Of a stretch of DNA of 64,000 nt, positions 21,839 to 31,847 are shown one piece after another; the stretch's first letter is position 1; every line of letters starts with the position of its first letter. The notes beneath the pieces were generated by a model, which saw only the letters and a list, made by a program, of their open reading frames with translations, ran no database searches and was not told where the DNA came from. The position numbers and the translations under genes are program-made. Origin of the DNA: Gnomoniopsis sp. IMI 355080 (Eukaryota; Ascomycota; Sordariomycetes; Diaporthales; Gnomoniaceae); NCBI GenBank assembly GCA_027946555.1, contig JAPEVC010000093.1, positions 1 to 64,000 on the forward strand, in the 5' to 3' direction.

Positions 21839-22862
21839 GAAGTCAAGGGTTGGGGCTTTATAAAGATTTGGACAGAATGAATCTACTCTGGATGTTTCTT
21901 TGGTTCCGCCTTCAACCCCAACTTATGGATGTGGAAAACTTCATACTGCTTATTTCTTTGGAATCAAACTCACTCTTCGACTGGCAGACAGGCTATGGGG
22001 ACTCAAATTATACCTGCTGATGTTCTGGAAGCTGCGTAATTTTTTTCAACACCTCGTGAGAGTGAGTATTGGCATTTTATTTACCGGTGTGAAGCAATGG
22101 CCGCAGCATACATTCATGCTTGTCAACTTTATCAAATGTTCCAGGTCTCAACCATCAAACTGAGCAATCTACCTCAGCACTCTGGCTTTGATATGGTGAT
22201 TTGTTCAGTCGAAAAGGCGACCCAGCTGGAGCGCGCATCAAGCCTCAGGAATCCTTCAATATTCATGAACCTGCGCTGTTGAAAGCGCGAGCTGTTTGTA
22301 AGAAGCTCTTGGGTATCCTTTCTGCCCCTAAAGTCTAATACTAGATGATCAAGCGTATCTAGGTCAAATTTTACAAGATCCTCGCAAATAGACTAGTGGC
22401 AAATACAGGTGTCACCGTCTACACCCACTGAGAAGGCAGTCATAGCGAGAAACCTTGTGGACAAGGTACTTCATGGTATGCTCCGCTGCTCAAAAGTCAC
22501 CATTTTACTCCTTTTCGCTTGTTTAAAGACTGCTAAGACCGCGAGCTAGCAGCATTCAGTGTGCAGTCAGGAAAAATCACACCTCAGCCCTCTCAGTCTG
22601 CCAATTCAGTCTGTGTATGCATTTTGAGTAACAAACTACTAGTACGAACCTCGAGGCTACCTATCGAAGGTGGTAGAGTCAGGAACAACGACCCGGAGAG
22701 GAAGTTTAGGAACCGGACGTTGGAACAAAATCTAAATTGGCCATACGTTCACTCGTATCGAATTCGGGACGTACCCGTGTTTATTCTGAAATCTGCGTTT
22801 TCCACTATGTTATGATTTTGCTTCAATTATTATCCGAGTCCGCTCTACCTCGCGTCGCGATT
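21839..22862. other. Intergenic between convergent genes
   Basis: About 1 kb with no supportable gene. Open frames at 21900-22163 and 22561-22815 lack motifs and splice partners. Confidence 0.4.
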
Positions 22863-24224
22863 TCATCTTTTCAATTTCGTCCTGGATACAGAGAAAGATC
22901 GTTCAGGCCATCGCCTCCATTCTGATTCAAATTCAGCTCGGTACTTGTTGCTCAGGCTCTTGCTGGTACTTCTTGATTTCTCATAATGAATCGCGATATC
23001 CAACAAAACTCCTCCTCTTTTCTCCCAACTCAAGGCTTCCAAGTCCCCTTGGAGTTTGGGGAGAAGGTTATAGCAATCATCCCTAATGAGTTTATCACGC
23101 TTCAACGTATTTTGCCATTCTTGTACGAGTTTTTGGACCTGAAGCCAGTGACCCAGGGCGTCGTTATATCGAGCTTTTGTTTTGCTATCAGTCTCGAAAG
23201 AGACAAAGCATTTTGTATGACCTAGGGTCTCTAATCCCTCACAGATTCTCCTCGCTCTTCTTAGGACCTTCTCCAATCGTTCCCCAAGTGGTGGTCCTTC
23301 TGCAGGTCGCTCTTTAGGACGGGTCGGCGTAGGGCTTGAAGAGTATGAACCAGCTCCATCACTGGAAGTTCGTTTATCATCTCGTACAGGTTCGTGAGAT
23401 CGGTCTTCCGGACGCCTTGCCCGCTTATGACTCGAAGAGTATGAGTCAGCTTTGGCAGTAGAAGCCCGTCTGTGCTCCCGTACAGGTTCTTTAGATTTCT
23501 GTTTGGGATGGACGGGTGGGGGCCTCGTTTCTGTGTAATACTGTGGACTTGGTTTTGTGTAATGTTGGCCCGATTCTGTGTAGTTTGGACTAGCGTTATT
23601 AGTGTTGTATATCCCGGGGCCTATTGGAGTGTCTGTGTAAAATTGCTGTTGAGGAGGGACTGGCTTGCGACTTGAGGACTTTGAACTAGCTCTTTTAGTA
23701 CTACCAGTCCGTCTGTGCTGTCGTACAGGTTCTTCGTATCTTTTTCGGGGATGGGCTGGCCGCCCACGATCGGTAGATTCTGCGGGACCGGTATTTGCAG
23801 GTGTGGTTCGTCTGAAATCCGGTGAGCCTGGAGGTACGGGCCTTTCACGCGAGAACTTTGGGTCCACGCTTGGATACGCAGCGTTTTCGGGCACACTTCC
23901 AGGGTCCTGCTTCGCACCCGGCGGATAGCAGAACTCGTCGGGTACGAAATTCGCAGTTGCTTTCGTAGACGCTCTCGTAGATGATCTCCAGGTGAGGTCG
24001 TATCGTGCTTTTACTTTGGGGTCCTTATTACAAAGGGTCTCGTATGCGGTTTGTATTTCGTGAAACCTCTGTGTATCGCCCGTTTCTTTTCTATCCGGAT
24101 GATATATGAGTGCCAGTCTCTTGTAATTTTTCCTTAGTTCATTTATAAGAGCTGGGTCATCGATATCGCTTCCATTATATCCGAGGATCCTGTAATGGTC
24201 TACGAAGTCGTGGTCGGGCATCAT
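22863..24224 (-). CDS. J-domain (DnaJ-like) protein with basic repeats
   Basis: Single-exon, 453 residues. The N-terminal J domain (about residues 8-76) has YRILGY, the HPD tripeptide at 42-44 (IYHPDRK) that stimulates Hsp70 ATPase, and the helix ending ARYDLTW. No Gly/Phe region or zinc finger follows, so this is a class C (DnaJC-type) protein. Residues about 150-310 are low-complexity, Ser/Arg/Pro-rich and contain a motif seen three times: EPVRQHRR, EPVREHRR and EPVRDDKR, each followed by a Ser-rich spacer. The last 130 residues are helical and charged (RARRICEGLETLGHTKC, LVQEWQNTLKRD). It probably recruits Hsp70 to a specific client. Two adjacent Met codons could start it. No targeting signal is seen. 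Confidence 0.88.
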   Translation of the reverse strand: MMPDHDFVDHYRILGYNGSDIDDPALINELRKNYKRLALIYHPDRKETGDTQRFHEIQTAYETLCNKDPKVKARYDLTWRSSTRASTKATANFVPDEFCYPPGAKQDPGSVPENAAYPSVDPKFSRERPVPPGSPDFRRTTPANTGPAESTDRGRPAHPRKRYEEPVRQHRRTGSTKRASSKSSSRKPVPPQQQFYTDTPIGPGIYNTNNASPNYTESGQHYTKPSPQYYTETRPPPVHPKQKSKEPVREHRRASTAKADSYSSSHKRARRPEDRSHEPVRDDKRTSSDGAGSYSSSPTPTRPKERPAEGPPLGERLEKVLRRARRICEGLETLGHTKCFVSFETDSKTKARYNDALGHWLQVQKLVQEWQNTLKRDKLIRDDCYNLLPKLQGDLEALSWEKRGGVLLDIAIHYEKSRSTSKSLSNKYRAEFESEWRRWPERSFSVSRTKLKR

Positions 24225-25736
24225 TGGTGGTGCAAATGTTAAGCTTCAAGTGGAGGAGTCCGACTGCGTGATGCCTACCAGGGCGACGAACAAAAGAAAA
24301 AAGAATGAAAACAAGAACGTCCTTGGAAGGACTCCAATTTCTGCATCCTTTTCATTTCCTCCAGCTTTTGTATCCTCGGTGCTGTGCCCTTTCGGGCGCG
24401 CTTTGCTATTGTTTCAGCGACGGACAGCCATTTGGGCATGCTTTAGGTCTCGCCCACCATCGTTTTGCTTTTCATTCTCGGATGACTCGATTCAGTGAAT
24501 CTTGGTGGAATCCACTTGCTGCCAGCTCTTGAACTGTAAATTACGCGGCCAAATCGCGAGGTCGCGGGCCGGACCCCGGCGAGGGCGGCCGCCCCAACTG
24601 GAGGTCTTGACCGACTCCCTTGCCGAACTCTTTGCCAATAGCATTTCTGTTGGTTCCCAACAAGGCGGTCTCACCTGTAATATGTCTTGAAACAAGTTCA
24701 TGTTGTCGCACTCTAGTGGCTGCAAGAGAAAGGCATCGAGACTGTAGACGCATTCAAAGACCCTTGAGGGCAGGTTTGTCACTAGGCTGGCGGCTATGGA
24801 GATGAATGTGGCCTCAATGGAGCGCGGAATATTTTCAAGCTTCTCACAATGGTTCCTCGACTCCAATACCGCTACCCAACATAAATACTCTAGATTCTTG
24901 TGTGACATATTCACTTCTAACTTCACTGCAAGTGCTAAATTAGAGGCTAGGCGGCTTAGGGCTCTATCATATCATATACGTAAGGCTAGTAAAAAAGCAT
25001 GTAGCGGTTTACTGTCATATGCCGTTGAGACTTTCAAATCATTTCTTTTCTATACCATTGTCTACATACCTAGTTGCAAACAACTAAGCTGTAACTTGGA
25101 GCATTGACAGTCTGATAGTAAGAAACTAGCTAAGTGGTGAGCGATCTAGGTACCTTTCTGATAGGTAAGTTTATGAAATACCCCGATCTATTGACTTTTA
25201 CCACACACCGCATGGCATACTTGATATGTGAATACTACGCGAATATTGGACGCTATGAGGCATGTGGCTTTTAAGAGAACACCGCTTGGGTTCGATGATT
25301 CTGAAAGATGATGGGCTCGTAAAACCTAGGTAGTGTGCTCATGATTGGATCTAGACCTGAGTAATGCTGGCGCCAGCCCAACAGCGGTCTGATGGACTAT
25401 CTGAATCCTAATCCAGGACAGGCTCCTTTCGCGCCAGGCAGGTCGGTGTCAACGCCAAGGCGTTTAGATCAGATTGCCCCTGTCGGAAAGGCTTGGTCAC
25501 CGGATGGGCAATATGATATCTTGCTATCTGCTTGGCGTTCCGGCATCTTTGACCATGGGTGATAATGGTGCAATATTCAATTTAAAGCTCCTCATCGAAA
25601 AATCCTTCCTACTGTCAGTTTATATTACACCAGGTATCCATTTGTCCTAGGTGTCCTGTTGCTTCTCAGGTGTGTTCTTGTCGTACTACTTTGGCACCTT
25701 GGCCCGGGTGACTCTTGTCACAAAAGCCTGAACACG
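24225..25736. other. Intergenic; possible coding remnant
   Basis: Contains the promoter of the J-domain gene on the left and of the peptide transporter on the right. The open frame 24492-24926 (-), 144 codons, has protein-like stretches (LEYLCWVAVLES, FECVYSLDAFLLQPLE) but no recognised family, an out-of-character GC-rich patch near 24541-24620 and AT-rich flanks. It may be a gene fragment; I do not call it as a gene. Confidence 0.35.
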
Positions 25737-27758
25737 ATGGGTAGGAACTTATAACCTGTTCCATTCCACTGGCACGATTTTACTAACTTTTGGACATTGA
25801 TAGCGTCCCTCGCGGAGAACACCGTAGGTCTCACCACTCAAAAAGTCGCTGAGCCGGGTGCGATACCGATTTTCACACCCTCCCCGTCTGAGAAGGTCAC
25901 CGTGCACAACGATGAAAAGGAGTATGATGAAGAATCACAGACGGTGCCGGCCCAAGATTCCATTGACTACGAAGCATACCCGGAGCCTACCACAGAAGAG
26001 CGGTCAACTTTGCGCAAAGTTTACGATACGATCCCCCTCACTGCATGGACTCTATGTTTTGTCGAAGTCGGAGAACGCGCCTCGTATTACGGTGCAAAGG
26101 CTGCCTTCAATAACTTCATGCAATTTCCTCTACCGGAAGACGGTCCTGGAACGGGCGCGATCAACCCGAACAGTCCTAATGACCATGCTGGCGCCTTGTA
26201 AGTCTCTCCAGGTTATCAATCTATATGGTGTTTTTTGGCTTTCTGTTCTAATCACAATGGCAGAAATCTTGGTCTTCAGACTGCATCGGCCATAGGCACC
26301 CTGTTCACCTTCCTGGCGTATATTGTCCCCATTTTCGGCGCCTGGATTGCAGACACAAAGATTGGCCGCTACAAGGCCATTTTCGTGGGTGTCATCATCT
26401 GTGCCGTCGCCCATATTGTAATGGTTGGTGGTGCTGCTCCGGCTCTATTACAAGCTGGAAAGGGAGCTGCTCCTTTCCTAATCAGTCTGTTTCTGCTCGC
26501 CATTGGAGCCGGTATTTTCAAGCCGAACATTGCTCCGACAGTTATCGACCAATACAAGCATCAACGCGAATACACCAAAGTGCTTCCATCGGGCGAAAAG
26601 GTTCTCGTTGACCCCGAGACGACTGTCAATCACATTATGCTCATCTTTTACGCCTTCGTCAACGTTGGAGCGTTTTTCGCCATCGCTACGGTATATATCG
26701 AGAAATACCACAGCTTCTGGCTTGCCTACCTCATTCCAGGGATCGTCTTCTTCTTATCGCCTATTCTACTGGTGGTCATGTACAAGAGGACTATCAAGAA
26801 GCCACCTCAAGGAACAGACCTTACGCGCTTTCTCAAGATAACTATGACAGCTCTGAAAGCCAGCAAATTCAACCCATTATCTAAGAATTTGTGGAATAAC
26901 GTCAACCCCTCCCACGGAGATAGGTCTCTCAGTACAAGCTGGTCAGAGAAGGACGTTGCTGATACCCAAAGAACGTGGGAGGCTGTGGCCATCTTTCTGT
27001 ACATCCCGATCTGGAACCTGAACAACGGCGGCGTGGGTGCGGTGCAATCCAATCAAGGAGCCTCGATGACATCTGATGGAGCTCCGAACGACTTGCTGAG
27101 CCATTTCAATCCATTAGTCATCATCGTGTTTGCGCCGTTCATGGCTCATGTTGTTTATCCATTCTTGGCACGGAGGAAAATCAGGTTTGGGCGTATCAAC
27201 CGTATGACATTTGGATTTCTGCTCGCAGCTGTGTCTGGAGTTATTGGTGCGATAGTCCAATACCGCGTTTATGAGACAAGTCCTTGGTAAGTCACCCCTA
27301 GCTCTACATTCGTGATGTAAGTTCAAGACTAATCTAATCTTTACAGTGGGTATAATGCGAGTTCCTGCGACGGCGTCTCTCCCATAAGCATTTGGTGGCA
27401 GCTCCCCAATGTGATTCTGGGTGCCATGTCCGAGGTCTTTATCAACGTCACAGCATACGAGCTAGCGTATGCGAGGGCTCCAGAGCACATGCGAGCCACT
27501 GTTATGTCCCTATTCCTGTTCATGACCGCGCTGAGCAGTGCGTTGGCGGAGATCTTGATTCCAGTTATTGCGGATCCGACGCTTGTCTGGGCTTGGGCTG
27601 CTCCGGCTATCGCATTGTTTGTACAGACAGCGATCTTTTGGTGGAGACATCGTGGGGTAAACGACGATGTCTTTATGACCAAAGAAGAGGATTTCATGTC
27701 ATTACAAGAAGGAAAGACCGAGTCTATCAGGGAGGAGGACGAGAAGTCCAAATTGTAA
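25737..27758 (+). CDS. POT/PTR2 family proton-coupled oligopeptide transporter
   Basis: Plasma-membrane importer of di- and tripeptides driven by protons. Four exons are proposed: 25737-25740, 25804-26197, 26264-27286 and 27347-27758, giving 610 residues. The first coding exon is only four bases (ATG G), spliced over a 63-nt intron to CG TCC; without it the frame has no ATG before the conserved region. The PTR2 signature EVGERASYYG holds the ExxER proton-coupling motif. It is followed by GLQTASAIGTLFTFLAYIVPIFGAWIAD, GAGIFKPNIAPTVIDQY and later ISIWWQLPNVILGAMSEVF, matching the family helix by helix. Long acidic cytosolic N- and C-tails flank about 12 membrane segments. A perfect 26-base palindrome lies 79 bases after the stop. 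Confidence 0.93.
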
Positions 27759-27836
27759 TGGCTGATGGTACCTAGGTACTGCGCCCCTCTCGTTGAAGGA
27801 TATTTAGGCGGGAGGCGTCACGTCTTATGGCCAATT

Positions 27837-27862
27837 TACCTACCTAGGTACCTAGGTAGGTA
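27837..27862. repeat. Perfect 26-base palindrome built from CCTAGGTA words
   Basis: TACCTACCTAGGTACCTAGG followed by TAGGTA equals its own reverse complement. It sits 79 bases past the stop codon of the peptide transporter and could form a hairpin in its 3' UTR. Confidence 0.9.
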
Positions 27863-28586
27863 CTCTAGTTGTGCCGAGAGCAAAAATGTACCAGGCGGGA
27901 GGCATTTTCGTGTAGTGAGCTTATTCTGCTAAGTAATGAACTTAATGGAAACAAAGAAACCCAACCCACAATCACCTTCCGATAACGATAAAAAATGACG
28001 TGGCTTAGAAAGTAAACCATATGTACTTGTTCATGCTCCATCGCTATCAAATCCGGGGCGCTCGGAAGGATGGAGATGAGCTAGGGTTGATGGAAGAAAG
28101 ATATATCTTGGATTTCAACCACCTACCTCCTACCTACCTAGACGGATATGTAGTGCCAGTTGTTGAGTTGCTGCCCTCCTGAGGTCCACAAAATCCCACG
28201 TTACTTTTCTTCCCATATCCTTTGCGCACCAATTAGGAAGGGTGCGACAACATTTTTGGGGTACTGATATTCCAATCCTCAAGCTACCATAGGTCAGCAT
28301 GCTTGAACAACGGAATGCACCTTTCTTTCGGGAGAAACTGTGTGAGGGGAAGATGATGCCATTGGGAGGGTGCATTCACTAATTTCGTAACAGGGGACAG
28401 CATAAGGCCTGGTGAGCCGGCCAAGTTGAGGCACTGAACTACATAAAATAAATCTATCGCCGTAGTGGCTGACCGCACCGGGAATATTTCCATCCAAATG
28501 CTGTATCCGGGACCCGGAAGACCACACACTTATACTCAGTATCTCGTCATCGTCAAATTCTGCATAATACAAGCGGCCATTCAGGC
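27863..28586. other. Intergenic
   Basis: Holds the promoter of the sugar transporter. Overlapping minus-strand open frames at 28130-28608 show no motif. Further CCTACCTA-type words lie at 28119-28141. Confidence 0.4.
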
Positions 28587-30965
28587 ATGATTTCAGAAGG
28601 TGGACCAATGATCTCGAATCGATTCAAAACTGATGGCACTGGTAAATCTGAGGCCATGTCTACAGGAACGAATACCCGTGGAACAGAGCACGATGAAGGG
28701 CTGTCCGAGATGACACCAAATCAGACTGCAGAGGCCTACCGGGCATCAGTCAATGAACATCGCATGAAGCTCTCGGATGCGGGCCGGGCTTATAAGAAGG
28801 CTTTGTTCTGGAGCGCTGTGATGGGCATGGTAAGTCATGGTGTTCTCCCAGCATGACATCGATCGGGAGTGTTTCCACACACTTTCAGCACCTGAGCGTG
28901 TGCGAGGGAGCTAACTTAATGCGTCCTCACTCTTAAGACAATCATCATGGAGTCTTATGACCAGATTCTGATCGGATCATTTTATGCTCTTCCTGCATTT
29001 CAAAAGACGTTTGGCTTCGACATTGGAAATGGGACCTACCAAGTCTCGGCACCCTGGCAGTCAGCTCTGAGTGAGTCTGGCCTTTAGATTAGACTTCCTT
29101 CATGATCACCAATGCTATTTCAGCAAATTCAGCCTTTGTCACTAAACTCGAGTAGCACTTGTTCAGAACGTTGGCCTTATCATCGGAATATTTGCCAACG
29201 GCTTTCTAGTCGATCGTTGGGGGAGTAAGTTCTGAGCCCTGGAGTTTGTACAGCTCTCCTTGGGCACTCAGATTGATCATGCTGACGATGTCATCAAAAG
29301 ATTTACTTCTTGTTCAGATAGCTCTTATATTCATCACCGGCTTCATTGCGATCCTATTCTGCGCCAAGTCTGCTGTAATGCTTCTTATAGGCGAGCTCTT
29401 GCTTGGATTCCCACTAGGGACAATCAATACTATTGCCCGTGAGAACCCGAACTCTCCCTATCCGCAACTATTTCAGGACTACAACTGAAAATTCTTAGCC
29501 GGATACTGTATCGAGGTTGTACCACTAGCCTTGCGTCATTACGGACCCACGTACATCAATCTTTGCTGGGTTTTCGGTCACATTCTTGGGTCGGGCGTTC
29601 TGAGAGCATTCGCCAGCAACACAACTGAATGGGCTTGGAGAGTCCCCTATGCAGTTCAAGTTAGTCACATCCTAAATTCTCGCGTAACAAGACTTAGCCT
29701 TCAGACTATATCCAAAGCCCAGAATATAAGTATACTAATATTGATATCCTACACGCCCAGTGGGTTTGGCCGGTGCCTCTATTCATATGTGTGAGTGGTC
29801 AACTCTGTTATCCTTCTGTTTGATGTAGCGGACCATAATGATGATTTTTTTCTAGCTCTTCTTTGCCCCTGAATCACCATGGTATTTGGTACGGAAGGGT
29901 CGACACGACGAGGCTCTCCAAGCCCTTGATCGCCTCTCGACTAGTGATGTCGACAACCGCGAGACGCTCTCACTCATTCAACACACGGTCCTGCTTGAAC
30001 GACAGCTGGAATTTGGGTCTTCCATGCGGGATTGTTTCAAAGGAACAAACTTGCGCCGCACGGAGATCGCGTGCGTTGTCTGGTCCAGCCAGATTTGGAC
30101 GCAATTCGCCTTGGCCTCGGGAACATACTTCTTTGAAGTTGCGTAAGTCTGTCCTTCACAAACGCGTGGCATCTTCCGTGAACAAATCCCAGCTAAGCAT
30201 TTTGGCTTAGTGGTCTCCCCGCCACTGACTCGTTTGACCTGGCTATTGGGCAATACGCAATGGCAGGCGTCGCCACCATCCTCAGCATGGGTATTTTGGA
30301 AGGAATGGGAAGGAGAACACTATGGCTCGCAGGCCTTGCTGGCATGTTCATACCCGTGGTATGCATAGGAATCCTGTCTCTTGTGCCAGAACAAAGTCCT
30401 GGAGTCGTCTGGCCTCAGGGCGTCTTTGTGCTTGTACGATTCTTTGCCTACGGTGTATCCTGTGGTCCCATACCATTTTTGTTTTGTGGCGAGATTGGAT
30501 CGGTAAGACTTCGTCAAAAGGTCAGTCACGGTATCTCACTCATCATTTTGTGCTCGGTTTTCTCCACTAACACTGCATTTCCTCAGACACTTGCTTTGTC
30601 AAGGAATGCTTTCAATCTTGCCAATCTCGTATCTGCTTGCGTGTCCCCTTATCTCATCAACCCTACATCAGCAAATCTAAAAGGCAAGTCCGCATGGATC
30701 AGTGTAGGATTTATCATCCTAATCTTCATTTGGAGCTATTTCCGGTTCCCGGAGACTCGGGGTCGGAGTTTTGAAGAGATTGACATTCTCTTTGGTATGT
30801 GGCTTGATCGACTGCAGTTTCGACAATTTGAATATAAAACTGACAATTGTTCTCGCAGCTAAACGAGTCCCGGCTAGGGGTTTTAAGTCATTCCATATCA
30901 CGAATGAAGAACAGTTCGGTGGATTCGACGAGAAAGAAGAAGTGGGCCAACCTGAAGTGCGATAG
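28587..30965 (+). CDS. MFS sugar transporter, maltose/alpha-glucoside permease type
   Basis: Plasma-membrane hexose or oligosaccharide proton symporter. Ten exons are proposed: 28587-28829, 28938-29070, 29156-29224, 29301-29438, 29499-29659, 29761-29790, 29856-30142, 30211-30520, 30587-30794 and 30859-30965, giving 561 residues. All junctions keep phase and restore family motifs: ESYDQILIGSFYALPAFQ, VDRWG, IGELLLGFPLGT, VVPLALRHYGPTYINLCWVFG, FAPESPWYLVRKGR, FDLAIGQYAMAG, GRRTLWLAGLAG and PETRGRSFEEIDILF. It aligns best with fungal maltose permeases (Mal31/MalP style), although substrate range cannot be read. Exon 3 to 4 uses an AAAAG acceptor, since nearer AG sites break the frame. The intron 30521-30586 is 66 nt and stop-free. 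Alternative start Met at 28608. Confidence 0.9.
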
Positions 30966-31847
30966 TGAGGAATTTGATAGACGAAGAATACTGCCCCATT
31001 TACCACTACCCGGAGTCAGTAGAATTACGCTCCAAACTGGATACACAGTCTTTTCCATATACCATATATCACGTATCTTTCTCGTCGAACAAAATGGTCT
31101 AGAAAATTATCTGCTGCTATAATTAGATGCCGCCTCTTTGAACGCTGCAGGCTGGGTTACCTAACTCCGGCCCTTGTCATTATCATCGTGATCGCGCGGA
31201 ATATCACAACACGCGGGACGTCCTATGTTGCTCAAAGAAGTCAGGGAATAGTACGGGTTTCCTGTAGATTTTTATCTGACAGCGGAAATTCTGCAGTGAG
31301 AGGAGCCGTGGGTCGGATATCATCTCGTCAGGGTGCTGGTTAGCCAGCTGCAAGAAGGCCTTGTGTCCCTATCAGAATATGGTCCTGGGTCTCATTTGAC
31401 ATGCAATACAAAGTCTTCAATCTCTTCTATGAGGGTGTAAATCGAACGAACGAACAGATAATTTGGTTCGTTCCAATTTGGACTGGAGTTGGGACAAGTA
31501 CGGCAAATGCGCGGCTTGAAGCTATGTGACTCAATGCCGGCTGACCAAGGTACAAAGACGACAATGCCGCCCAACCCAATGTCTTCAAAAGTACCGGATG
31601 AATAAAGAATTGCCACGAGGTGCCACGAATCATGACTTTGATTTTAATAGAGACACCATTTCACGTACAAGGTGAAATTGTGGTGCCTGCTTCAATATGC
31701 GCGATCATGGAACGGTAAACGATTATCCAGACATTCCGCATTCACACTCGCTTGCTGCTGAACATTTTGCATTCTGTTCATTCAGTCTTTGGCCCTCTTC
31801 TCACTCTTTAGGCATTCTGATCAGGCTGGATTGTCTGTTTTCTAATC
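30966..31847. other. Intergenic
   Basis: About 0.9 kb with no supportable gene. Minus-strand open frames at 31392-31633 overlap each other and lack motifs. The right end is the promoter of the adhesin-like gene. Confidence 0.4.

Noticed and set aside
24492..24926. 144-codon minus-strand frame as a gene
   Set aside because: Some protein-like stretches but no known family, a GC-rich patch unlike its surroundings and no exon partners.
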